Below are positions 5,897-11,776 of a stretch of 11,776 nt of DNA, piece after piece; positions within the stretch are counted from its first letter, which is position 1, and each line of letters starts with the position of its first letter. Origin of the DNA: Puniceicoccaceae bacterium (lineage in GTDB: Bacteria > Verrucomicrobiota > Verrucomicrobiia > Opitutales > Coraliomargaritaceae); assembly GCA_003566795.1 (NCBI GenBank), contig PXBU01000096.1, positions 1 to 11,776 on the forward strand, in the 5' to 3' direction. The position numbers were made by a program, and so were the translations under genes. Below the pieces are notes generated by a model. That model saw only the letters and a list, made by a program, of their open reading frames with translations. It did no database searches and was not told the origin of the DNA.

Positions 5897-5902
5897 GATA
5901 AT
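5897..5902 (+). promoter_or_regulatory. candidate -10 element for glnS
   Basis: GATAAT is a good -10 match, 24 bp after the HPt stop. The -35 at 17-bp spacing (TTTCCG, 5874-5879) is poor. A transcript start near 5909 would lie after the ATG at 5901 and before the ATG at 5931, which favours the latter as the glnS start. Confidence 0.35.
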
Positions 5903-5930
5903 GCTTCATCCAGCTTTTCCTCTTGCGCTT

Positions 5931-7604
5931 ATGTCAGAAAGCACGGACAGCCCAACCGATTTTATTCGCCAAAAAGTAGCCGCAGATGTCGCTGCGGGGA
6001 AGCATGGTGGCCGGGTGCAGACGCGCTTCCCCCCGGAGCCGAACGGATACCTGCAAATTGGTCATGCCAAAGCGATTTGCCTGAACTTCGATATTGCGAA
6101 AGAGTTTGGCGGGCTTTGCAACCTGCGCTTTGATGATACCAATCCAGAAAAGGAGAGTGATGAGTTCGTGCGTGCCATCCAAGATGATATTCGATGGCTG
6201 GGCTATGACTGGGCCAAGATCTGCTACGCCAGTGATTACTTTGAGCAACTGTTTACATGGGCACTTCAATTGATCGAGTCCGGGGATGCGTATGTTGACG
6301 AGTTGAGCCCTGATGACATCCGTGCCTACCGGGGCACGCTAACCGAGGCAGGGAAGAACAGCCCCTATCGGGATCGCCCCGTGGCAGAGAGCCTTGGTTT
6401 ATTCCAGCGCATGCGGGCCGGTGAGTTTGAGGATGGGAAAATGGTCCTGCGGGCGAAGATCGATATGGCGCATCCTAACATGAATATGCGCGACCCGGTG
6501 ATGTATCGTATCAAGCGTCTGCATCATCACCGGGTGGGAGATGCCTGGTGCATCTATCCGAGCTACGACTTTACCCATGGCCAGAGCGATGCGATCGAGG
6601 GGGTGACCCATTCACTTTGCTCGCTGGAGTTTGAGGATCACCGCCCGCTCTACGATTGGTTCATTCAGAAATTGGGAATCTTTCCCTCCCAGCAAACTGA
6701 GTTTGCCCGGCTGAATCTGACGTACACGGTCGTGAGCAAGCGCAAGCTGCGGACCTTGGTCGAGGGGGGGCATGTGATGGGTTGGAATGACCCGCGTATG
6801 CCCACGCTTAGCGGCATGCGCCGGAGAGGTTACCCGGCGGCAGCCATTCGCAGTTTTTGCCGTGCTGTCGGTATTACCAAAACTCCGTCAACCAGTGATA
6901 TTGCGCTGTTGGAGCACGCTGTGCGCGACGAACTGAATCGCACGGCACCTCGGCGCATGGCGGTGATGCAGCCGCTAGAGGTCGAGCTGACGAATTGGCC
7001 GGAGGATAAAGTGATCGAAGTCGTCGGCCACAACAACCCGGGTGACGAATCTGCCGGCAGTCGTAAGCTCCCATTCGCTAAACGTATTTTCATCGAACAA
7101 GAGGATTTCCGGGAAGAGGCCAATCGTAAATTTTTCCGTTTGAAAAAGGGTGGGGAAGTGCGCCTGCGCCATGCCTATATCATCAAGTGCGACGAGGTGA
7201 TCAAAGACGCTAATGGTGAGATCACCAAGTTACTTTGTAGTGTGGATATGGCTACTTTAAATAAAAATCCTGAGGGCCGTAAGGTGAAGGGGGTGATTCA
7301 TTGGGTGAGCGCCGATCATGCACGGGAAGCGCCGGTGCGGCTTTTTGACCGTCTCTTTAGTGTCGAAAAGCCGGAAGCGGATAAGGCACGCGAATTCCTT
7401 GAGTTTGTGAACCCCGACTCGCTTACAGCAACAACAGTCCTGTGTGAGCCAAGCCTAGCTGAGATGAAGCCCGGCGAAACCTGTCAGTTCGAGCGTATTG
7501 GCTACTTCTGTGCCGATACGGAAGAATCTAATTTGGGTCATCCTGTATTTAACCGCACCGTCGGGCTGCGCGACTCTTGGGCCAAACAAGATCAAGCATC
7601 ATGA
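5931..7604 (+). CDS. glnS: glutaminyl-tRNA synthetase
   Basis: From ATG 5931 the protein has 557 residues (E. coli GlnRS has 554). It charges tRNA-Gln directly with glutamine. The class I catalytic motifs are FPPEPNGYLQIGHAKAI (33-49) and VVSKRKL (267-273, the KMSKS equivalent). NLRFDDTNPEKE, YDFTHGQSDAIEGVTHSLC, GWNDPRMPTLSGMRRRGYP and the C-terminal anticodon-binding part (KVKGVIHWVSADHA, PVFNRTVGLRDSW) are all family-typical, so the gene is full length. The class I HIGH box reads QIGH: residue 42 is Gln (codon CAA, 6054-6056) where GlnRS normally has His. ATG 5931 was chosen over the in-frame ATG 5901 because MSESTDSPTDFIRQ matches usual GlnRS N termini and 5901 overlaps the candidate -10. 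No Shine-Dalgarno site is visible. The stop overlaps the galK start (ATGA). Confidence 0.95.
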   Translation: MSESTDSPTDFIRQKVAADVAAGKHGGRVQTRFPPEPNGYLQIGHAKAICLNFDIAKEFGGLCNLRFDDTNPEKESDEFVRAIQDDIRWLGYDWAKICYASDYFEQLFTWALQLIESGDAYVDELSPDDIRAYRGTLTEAGKNSPYRDRPVAESLGLFQRMRAGEFEDGKMVLRAKIDMAHPNMNMRDPVMYRIKRLHHHRVGDAWCIYPSYDFTHGQSDAIEGVTHSLCSLEFEDHRPLYDWFIQKLGIFPSQQTEFARLNLTYTVVSKRKLRTLVEGGHVMGWNDPRMPTLSGMRRRGYPAAAIRSFCRAVGITKTPSTSDIALLEHAVRDELNRTAPRRMAVMQPLEVELTNWPEDKVIEVVGHNNPGDESAGSRKLPFAKRIFIEQEDFREEANRKFFRLKKGGEVRLRHAYIIKCDEVIKDANGEITKLLCSVDMATLNKNPEGRKVKGVIHWVSADHAREAPVRLFDRLFSVEKPEADKAREFLEFVNPDSLTATTVLCEPSLAEMKPGETCQFERIGYFCADTEESNLGHPVFNRTVGLRDSWAKQDQAS

Positions 7605-8752
7605 AAGCGAAAGCCAAACACCTCTTCTCTTCGACCTTCAAGAGCGAGCCGACCCAGTTGGCTTTTGCGCCGGGACGGATTGAATTTATCGGTAATCACA
7701 CTGACTACAACGGAGGGCTGGTGATGGGTGCCGCAGTCACCGAAGGCGTCATCGTGGCTGCGGCCAGACGCGATGATCGCGAGATCCATTTGAGCTGTGA
7801 ACGCGGCAGTACAGTTCGAACTCGCCTGGATAAGCTCGAACCCATGCAGGGGGATGCCTTTTGGGCTAACTACCCGCTCGGGGTCACCAAAATCCTGGTC
7901 GAATCGGGGATGTCGATGAATTGCGGTTATAATCTGGCGGTGGTCTCAGATCTGCCGATTGGAGCTGGTATGAGCAGTAGTGCCGCGATCGAACTGGCCA
8001 CCGCCTATGCCTTGGCAGCTCTTTTCGGCTTCGAGGCGGATAAAGCGGATTTTGCGCGCATCGGACGCCGGGCTGAAAACGAGTTTGTCGGTATGCCTTG
8101 CGGGATTCTGGATCAGGGTGTTTCCGCTTTTGGACAAGCTGATCACTTGGTCTGTATTGACTGCGCAACCGAGGAGTTCAGTACGATACCCATGCCGGAG
8201 GGTACGCACTTTTGGATTTTTAATTCCAACAAAAAACATGCGCTCGTCGATTCTGCGTATGCCGATCGTTTTCAGGAATGCCAAGATGCGCTGGGGCAAT
8301 TACAGGTCCGTTACCCTCAGGCAAAAACGCTCTCTGAAGTGAACCAGCAGCAACTTGAGGCCGCTAAAAATGACATGGAGCCGACGCTCTACCGACGTGC
8401 CAACCATATTGTTGGTGAAAATGCTCGCGTGCGGGCGGTGCAGTCAGCCTTGGTTGCTGGCGATCTATCTGCTGTCGGCGAAGCCCTGAGTGCCTCGCAT
8501 GAGAGCTCGCGGGTCAATTTCGAGAACAGTATCCCGGAGCTGGATTTTCTAGTGAAGGCACTGGTGGAAGAAGCCAACGTCTATGGTGCCCGTTTGACGG
8601 GCGGCGGATTCGGTGGCGCCGTCATGGCCTTTACGAATGCAGACTTCGGCTTGAATCATGCCCGCTCCGTTGCCCAGGCCTACAGCGAGCACTTCGGGTT
8701 CGAGGCCACCATCTTGCACACGCAGGCAGGTGCGGGTGCCACGCTGCGCTAG
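7601..8752 (+). CDS. galK: galactokinase (GHMP kinase)
   Basis: From ATG 7601 the protein has 383 residues, against 382 for E. coli GalK. It phosphorylates galactose at C1 in the Leland pathway. The galactose-binding signature is PGRIEFIGNHTDYNGG (24-39), the ATP loop is LPIGAGMSSSAAIE (118-131), CGILDQ (167-172) contains the probable catalytic D171, and RLTGGGFGGAV (331-341) is GHMP motif 3. The signature has Asn at residue 32 where most galactokinases have the sugar-binding Glu of GEHTDY, so another sugar substrate is possible. The ATG overlaps the glnS stop by 4 bases, which chooses this start over an in-frame TTG at 7577 and suggests translational coupling. No galT or galE is present. It converges on the sulfatase gene with only 5 bp between the stops and no terminator with a T-run. 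Confidence 0.88.
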   Translation: MKAKAKHLFSSTFKSEPTQLAFAPGRIEFIGNHTDYNGGLVMGAAVTEGVIVAAARRDDREIHLSCERGSTVRTRLDKLEPMQGDAFWANYPLGVTKILVESGMSMNCGYNLAVVSDLPIGAGMSSSAAIELATAYALAALFGFEADKADFARIGRRAENEFVGMPCGILDQGVSAFGQADHLVCIDCATEEFSTIPMPEGTHFWIFNSNKKHALVDSAYADRFQECQDALGQLQVRYPQAKTLSEVNQQQLEAAKNDMEPTLYRRANHIVGENARVRAVQSALVAGDLSAVGEALSASHESSRVNFENSIPELDFLVKALVEEANVYGARLTGGGFGGAVMAFTNADFGLNHARSVAQAYSEHFGFEATILHTQAGAGATLR

Positions 8753-8757
8753 ACGAG

Positions 8758-10164
8758 CTAAAAGCTCCCGGTCCCCGGTAGCTCGGCAGCCTCGGCCATG
8801 CGCTGCTGGAGCAGCTCTCTTACCTTGGCCAGAGCGTCCGCGTATTCGGGATCACCAGCGACATTGCGGTTTTCCTGCGGGTCTTCCTTCAGGTCGTAGA
8901 GCATTTCCGCTTCGCCATTGTTGTAACTGGTGAAATTAAACCGCTCCGTGATGACGGCATCACCGCCCCAGATGCGGCAATAGGCGGCCTCGCGAAAGGT
9001 GGCTTCGGGTTGACGGAGCAGTTTGGTAAAACTCTGCCCATGGACAGTGGCAGGCACTGGGATGCCAGCGAGTTCGCACAGAGTGGGGAAGATGTCTGAG
9101 CTTTCTACCAGGGCGGAAGTGGCACCGGGCTCCATACCGGGGACGCGCATGATCAGCGGCACGTGGGTAGCAAGGTGCATGGTGTTGTGTTTGCCCCAAA
9201 AGTTGTGCTCGCCCAGATACCAGCCATGGTCGCCCCACAGGACGACGATCGTGTTGTCCGCCAGTTCCAGACGCTCCAGTTCGTTGAGCACGTCGCCGAC
9301 AAGTTTGTCCACGTAGCTGGTGCAAGCGAGGTAGCCGTGGCGCATCATACGGTGGAATTCCTCCGAGTCCTCATCGAAATCCGCCAGGTGGTAGGTGCGG
9401 AACTCAACGCTGCCACTCAAATGGCGGGGAGCGTTCTTGGGGCGCTGGCGGTTAGCGGCGATGTCGATCGCATCGTGCTCGTAGAGGTCCCAATATCGCT
9501 TGGGTGCGTAGAATGGTAGGTGAGGCCGGATGAAGCCGCAGGCAAGAAAGAAGGGCTCGCCCGTTTCGTGGAGTTGCTGGAGCATCTGGATTGTTTTGCC
9601 CGCGACCTGACCATCGGGATAGGCCTCGTCGGTGACATCAGGGCCCTCATAGAATCGACCGCGCCCCCGGTCAGTCAGCTCGCTCATGGTTTCCGGGGCG
9701 AGGCCTTGCATGTGCCAGGCGGTCGGCGTCCAGGCGGACTCACTCCAACTGCTGGCGTCGGAGTCATCCGCAAGGTGAAAGACTTTTCCCGCCGAAAGTG
9801 TGGTGTAGCCGGCCTCGCGGAAAACTTGTGCCAGTGTCGGGGCATGTGGGACATCGACATCGGCGCGACTGTTAAATCGCGTGAATCGTTCGCGCGTGGG
9901 CAATATGCCGGTCATTAGGCTCGCGCGGGACGCACCGCAGACCGGCACCTGGCAGTAGGCTCGGTCGAAGCGCATTCCGCCTTCAGCAAGCGCGTCCATG
10001 TGGGGTGACTTAACCTGCGTGCTGCCGTAGGCACCCAACTCAGGGCGCAGGTCATCGACCATGATAAACAAGACGTTAGGGCGCTCAGCGGCAGCTACAA
10101 CGGCCATTGCAGTCACTGTCAACAAAGCGGATCCGATGAATTTGATGAGAGGCATATAGAACAT
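8758..10164 (-). CDS. secreted sulfatase, iduronate-2-sulfatase-like
   Basis: A 468-residue formylglycine-dependent sulfatase that hydrolyses sulfate esters, probably on polysaccharides outside the cytoplasm. The start is ATG 10164, preceded by GAGGAG at 9-base spacing; the in-frame GTG at 10203 would add 13 unlikely residues. Residues 1-27 form a signal peptide with a hydrophobic core ending VVAAA/ERP. Then come RPNVLFIMVDDLRPELGAYG (28-47, metal-binding Asp pair D37/D38) and VCGASRASLMTG (75-86), where C76 is the formylglycine residue in a C-G-A-S-R form of the C-x-P/A-x-R motif. WGDHGWYLGEHNFWGKHN (310-327) supplies the Asp-His pair and Lys. The order of motifs (DDLRP..GAYG, FNSRADV, GKVFH, GKHN) fits iduronate-2-sulfatase-like enzymes (SulfAtlas S1_7 type). 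The true substrate is unknown. No maturase gene is nearby. It is divergent from the guanylyltransferase gene. Confidence 0.92.
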   Translation of the reverse strand: MFYMPLIKFIGSALLTVTAMAVVAAAERPNVLFIMVDDLRPELGAYGSTQVKSPHMDALAEGGMRFDRAYCQVPVCGASRASLMTGILPTRERFTRFNSRADVDVPHAPTLAQVFREAGYTTLSAGKVFHLADDSDASSWSESAWTPTAWHMQGLAPETMSELTDRGRGRFYEGPDVTDEAYPDGQVAGKTIQMLQQLHETGEPFFLACGFIRPHLPFYAPKRYWDLYEHDAIDIAANRQRPKNAPRHLSGSVEFRTYHLADFDEDSEEFHRMMRHGYLACTSYVDKLVGDVLNELERLELADNTIVVLWGDHGWYLGEHNFWGKHNTMHLATHVPLIMRVPGMEPGATSALVESSDIFPTLCELAGIPVPATVHGQSFTKLLRQPEATFREAAYCRIWGGDAVITERFNFTSYNNGEAEMLYDLKEDPQENRNVAGDPEYADALAKVRELLQQRMAEAAELPGTGSF

Positions 10165-10173
10165 CCTGCGCTT

Positions 10174-10179
10174 CTCCTC
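10174..10179 (-). promoter_or_regulatory. Shine-Dalgarno site deciding the sulfatase start
   Basis: On the minus strand GAGGAG lies 9 bases before the ATG at 10164-10162. It is the clearest ribosome binding site in the window and places the start 13 codons inside the longest open frame, directly before the signal peptide. A second ATG three codons later is less well spaced. Confidence 0.6.
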
Positions 10180-10206
10180 TGTTGGGGCAATTTGATTCTG
10201 CACGGT

Positions 10207-10212
10207 TATGAT
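10207..10212 (+). promoter_or_regulatory. candidate -10 element for the guanylyltransferase gene
   Basis: TATGAT is a one-mismatch -10 in the 95-bp divergent region (10165-10259). The only -35 candidate, TTGGGG (10182-10187), is 19 bp upstream, so the promoter call is weak. A start near 10219 would leave a leader of about 40 bases. Confidence 0.25.
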
Positions 10213-10246
10213 CGAATACGTCCTTGTCTTCAGGGGTTTAGGCTCT

Positions 10247-10258
10247 AACAGTGCTGTT
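10247..10258. promoter_or_regulatory. small palindrome at the guanylyltransferase start
   Basis: AACAG (10247-10251), TG, CTGTT (10254-10258) form an inverted repeat ending one base before the ATG at 10260. It could be an operator in the divergent region or an mRNA hairpin that covers the start. The arms are only 5 bp, so chance is a fair explanation. Confidence 0.2.
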
Positions 10259-10259
10259 C

Positions 10260-11351
10260 ATGAGTAAGCGTTATGTAGTCATTATGGCGGGCGGGCGGGG
10301 CGAGCGTTTCTGGCCGGTGAGTCGTCTGGCGCGCCCGAAGCAATTGCTTCCGATTGTGGGGGAAAAGGCGATGCTGACGCAGACGGTCGAGCGGCTGGCA
10401 GGACTGGTCGATCCGCAGGATGTTTTTGTAATAACCAATGCCGAACAACGCGCCGCCGTGCTGGAGGTCTGCCCCGGGCTGGACCCAGCCAAGGTGATCG
10501 GAGAGCCGGTGGGCCGCGACACCGCTGCCGCCGTCGGTCTGGCGACCGTGCTGGTGCGCCGCGAGGACCCAGCAGCCACTTTTGCCATGCTTCCGGCGGA
10601 TGCGGTGATTAACGATGACGCCGGACTGCGGGCCACTCTGGAGACAGCTTTTCAAGCCGCCGAGGCCCGGCCGGTACTGGCCACGATTGGTGTTACCGCG
10701 GATTTTCCGGCGACTGGTTACGGCTATATTCAGCAGGGCAACGAGCTGGATGAATACGCCGGGCGTCAGGTATTTCAGGTGCAGCGTTTCGTGGAAAAGC
10801 CCGATCAACAGACGGCGGAGACTTACCTCCGATCCGGCGACTACTTCTGGAATGCGGGCATGTTTATCTGGTCGGTGTCCGCGATTGTGGGCGAGCTGGA
10901 AACAAGCACCCCCGCGCTGTGGTCGGCGCTGCAGGGGATCGATGCGGGGCTGGCGGCCGGGCAAAATCTGGACGCCTTGCTGGCCGAGCATTATCCGCAT
11001 TTGGAAAAGATCTCAGTGGACTATGCGATCATCGAGAAAGCTGCGAATGTGGTCATGGTGGAGTCAGGCTTCGGCTGGGACGATGTGGGCGAGTGGCCTG
11101 CGATAGCCCGACACTATCCGGCTGATGCAGCGGGCAACGTCGTGCGCGGGAGCGCCGAGCTCGCCGATGCCAGGCGCAATATCGTTTACTCGCAGGATGA
11201 GGAGCATCTGATCGCACTGCTGGGCGCCGAGGATTTGATTGTGGTCAAAACCCAGGATGCCACCTTGATCTGCCACCGCGACAAAGCCCAAGACCTCAAG
11301 GCACTGGTCAAGCAGATCGGTGCCAAAGCAGCCTACAAAAAGCTGATGTAG
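10260..11351 (+). CDS. manC: mannose-1-phosphate guanylyltransferase (GDP-mannose pyrophosphorylase)
   Basis: A 363-residue cytoplasmic nucleotidyltransferase that makes GDP-mannose from GTP and mannose 1-phosphate, for surface glycans or GDP-fucose. MAGGRGERFWPVSR (9-22) and PKQLL (26-30) form the nucleotide-binding signature with the catalytic Arg and Lys. EPVGRDTAAAVG (82-93), FVEKPD (177-182), FWNAGMFIW (196-204) and GFGWDDVGEW (270-279) are further family motifs. The length equals the single-domain type; the phosphomannose isomerase domain of the long bifunctional ManC/AlgA form is absent. ATG 10260 is preferred over the in-frame GTG 10251 because it gives the usual short lead into the first strand; no Shine-Dalgarno site supports either. 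The gene is divergent from the sulfatase gene and is followed by ruvX after 54 bp. Confidence 0.93.
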   Translation: MSKRYVVIMAGGRGERFWPVSRLARPKQLLPIVGEKAMLTQTVERLAGLVDPQDVFVITNAEQRAAVLEVCPGLDPAKVIGEPVGRDTAAAVGLATVLVRREDPAATFAMLPADAVINDDAGLRATLETAFQAAEARPVLATIGVTADFPATGYGYIQQGNELDEYAGRQVFQVQRFVEKPDQQTAETYLRSGDYFWNAGMFIWSVSAIVGELETSTPALWSALQGIDAGLAAGQNLDALLAEHYPHLEKISVDYAIIEKAANVVMVESGFGWDDVGEWPAIARHYPADAAGNVVRGSAELADARRNIVYSQDEEHLIALLGAEDLIVVKTQDATLICHRDKAQDLKALVKQIGAKAAYKKLM

Positions 11352-11363
11352 GGATGGGAACAA

Positions 11364-11405
11364 CCTCTGACCTCCGTTCTCTGAATTCCGACTTCTGAAT
11401 CTAAA
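11364..11405 (+). repeat. degenerate heptanucleotide tract abutting the ruvX ATG
   Basis: Six 7-mers in perfect register fill most of the 54-bp gap before ruvX: CCTCTGA, CCTCCGT, TCTCTGA, ATTCCGA, CTTCTGA, ATCTAAA. The first five follow NNTCYGA (one with a final T); the last is degenerate and touches the ATG. The tract shares a CYGA core at 7-base spacing with the tract before the thioesterase gene. No Shine-Dalgarno site is present. Confidence 0.7.
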
Positions 11406-11776
11406 ATGAACACGCTGGGCATCGACTGGGGTGAAAAACGCATTGGCTTGGCCTTCGTGGATGAGCTTGGTATCGCACTACCGCTGCCCGCCGCGGTTGC
11501 GCCCACCAAAAAAGCCCGTATGCAGCAGATCGAAATTACCATCCAGCAGCGCCGCGTACAACGCCTGGTAGTCGGCTACCCTTTGAATATGGATGGCTCG
11601 GTTGGGTTTAAGGCGCGGGAAGTGGATGGCTTCATCGCCGAGCTGGAAAAGCGTTTCCATCTGCCGGTGCACCGCATCGACGAGCGGCTCTCCAGTCATT
11701 CAGTGGAGCAAGGTTTGAAGGGCCAAAAGAAAAAGCCCGATCGCAAGAGCGGCGAGATCGATTCCCGTGCTGCCGC
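11406..11776 (+). CDS. ruvX: RuvX/YqgF family pre-16S rRNA nuclease (3' end outside window)
   Basis: The frame is open from ATG 11406 to the window edge, 123 codons plus two bases; the family usually has about 135-160 residues, so only the C-terminal tip is missing. The RNase H-like fold is evident: LGIDWGEKRIGLAF (4-17, first catalytic Asp D7), VVGYPLNMDGSVG (55-67), RIDERLSS (92-99, with the second acidic site) and EIDSRAA at the edge with the third Asp. YqgF is involved in processing the 5' end of 16S rRNA in E. coli; the Holliday-junction role implied by the ruvX name is inferred from structure. An in-frame TGA at 11382-11384 and the absence of another start codon fix the ATG. It follows the guanylyltransferase gene in the same direction. 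Confidence 0.92.
   Translation, partial: MNTLGIDWGEKRIGLAFVDELGIALPLPAAVAPTKKARMQQIEITIQQRRVQRLVVGYPLNMDGSVGFKAREVDGFIAELEKRFHLPVHRIDERLSSHSVEQGLKGQKKKPDRKSGEIDSRAA

Noticed and set aside
5901..5930. Upstream ATG that would extend GlnRS by 10 residues
   Set aside because: The extension is not typical of GlnRS, and the ATG overlaps the candidate -10 element.
7577..7600. In-frame TTG that would extend GalK by 8 residues into glnS
   Set aside because: The ATG at 7601 overlaps the glnS stop as ATGA and gives the normal family length.
8755..8767. Possible bidirectional terminator at the galK-sulfatase convergence (GAGCT-AAA-AGCTC)
   Set aside because: Only 5-bp arms and no T-run on either strand; it overlaps the sulfatase stop region.
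10245..11000. 251-codon minus-strand frame antisense to the guanylyltransferase gene
   Set aside because: Shadow frame with a basic, His- and Gln-rich composition; the plus-strand gene has all family motifs.
1..11776. CRISPR arrays, tRNA or rRNA genes, complete insertion sequences, defence or toxin-antitoxin genes
   Set aside because: Looked for on both strands; no repeat-spacer pattern, tRNA-like T-loop with matching arms, or such protein families were recognised.

Overview
The window reads as ordinary chromosomal DNA of a Gram-negative bacterium, most likely of the Verrucomicrobiota (Opitutae or a relative). The basis is indirect: a Y1-type transposase tail of a kind frequent in that phylum, a secreted iduronate-2-sulfatase-like enzyme, a directly charging glutaminyl-tRNA synthetase, a MEP-pathway gene pair, few Shine-Dalgarno sites, and several GTG/TTG starts. 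The phylum call is inference, about 0.6 confident.

Layout. Bases 1-272 (+) hold the 3' end of a Y1/RAYT-like transposase. A minus-strand cluster pyrF (2338-1637), ispD (1629-916) and a hotdog acyl-CoA thioesterase (844-431) follows; pyrF and ispD are 7 bp apart. A 316-bp divergent promoter region (2339-2654) separates it from a plus-strand series: ispE (2655-3557), PTS Enzyme I ptsI (3620-5380), a stand-alone HPt phosphotransfer protein (5460-5873), glnS (5931-7604) and galK (7601-8752, overlapping glnS by ATGA). A secreted sulfatase (10164-8758, -) is convergent with galK and divergent from a mannose-1-phosphate guanylyltransferase gene (10260-11351, +). ruvX/yqgF (11406 to the window end, +) is almost complete.

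Functions. IspD and IspE catalyse the third and fourth steps of non-mevalonate isoprenoid synthesis; PyrF makes UMP. Enzyme I and HPt are phosphorelay proteins, but neither HPr nor a kinase or receiver is present. GalK, the sulfatase and the GDP-mannose-forming enzyme are carbohydrate genes without a shared operon. GlnRS and RuvX are translation/rRNA housekeeping.

I see no convincing undescribed multi-gene system. The unusual signals are small: two degenerate heptanucleotide tracts with a shared CYGA core, both ending exactly at start codons; an imperfect palindrome inside one of those intergenic regions, 0.6 kb from the transposase tail; a 13-codon upstream ORF whose stop overlaps the ispE GTG; a GlnRS with QIGH instead of HIGH; a predicted leaderless HPt gene beside ptsI; and a galactokinase with GNHTDY instead of GEHTDY. 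No tRNA, rRNA, CRISPR array or complete insertion sequence was seen.
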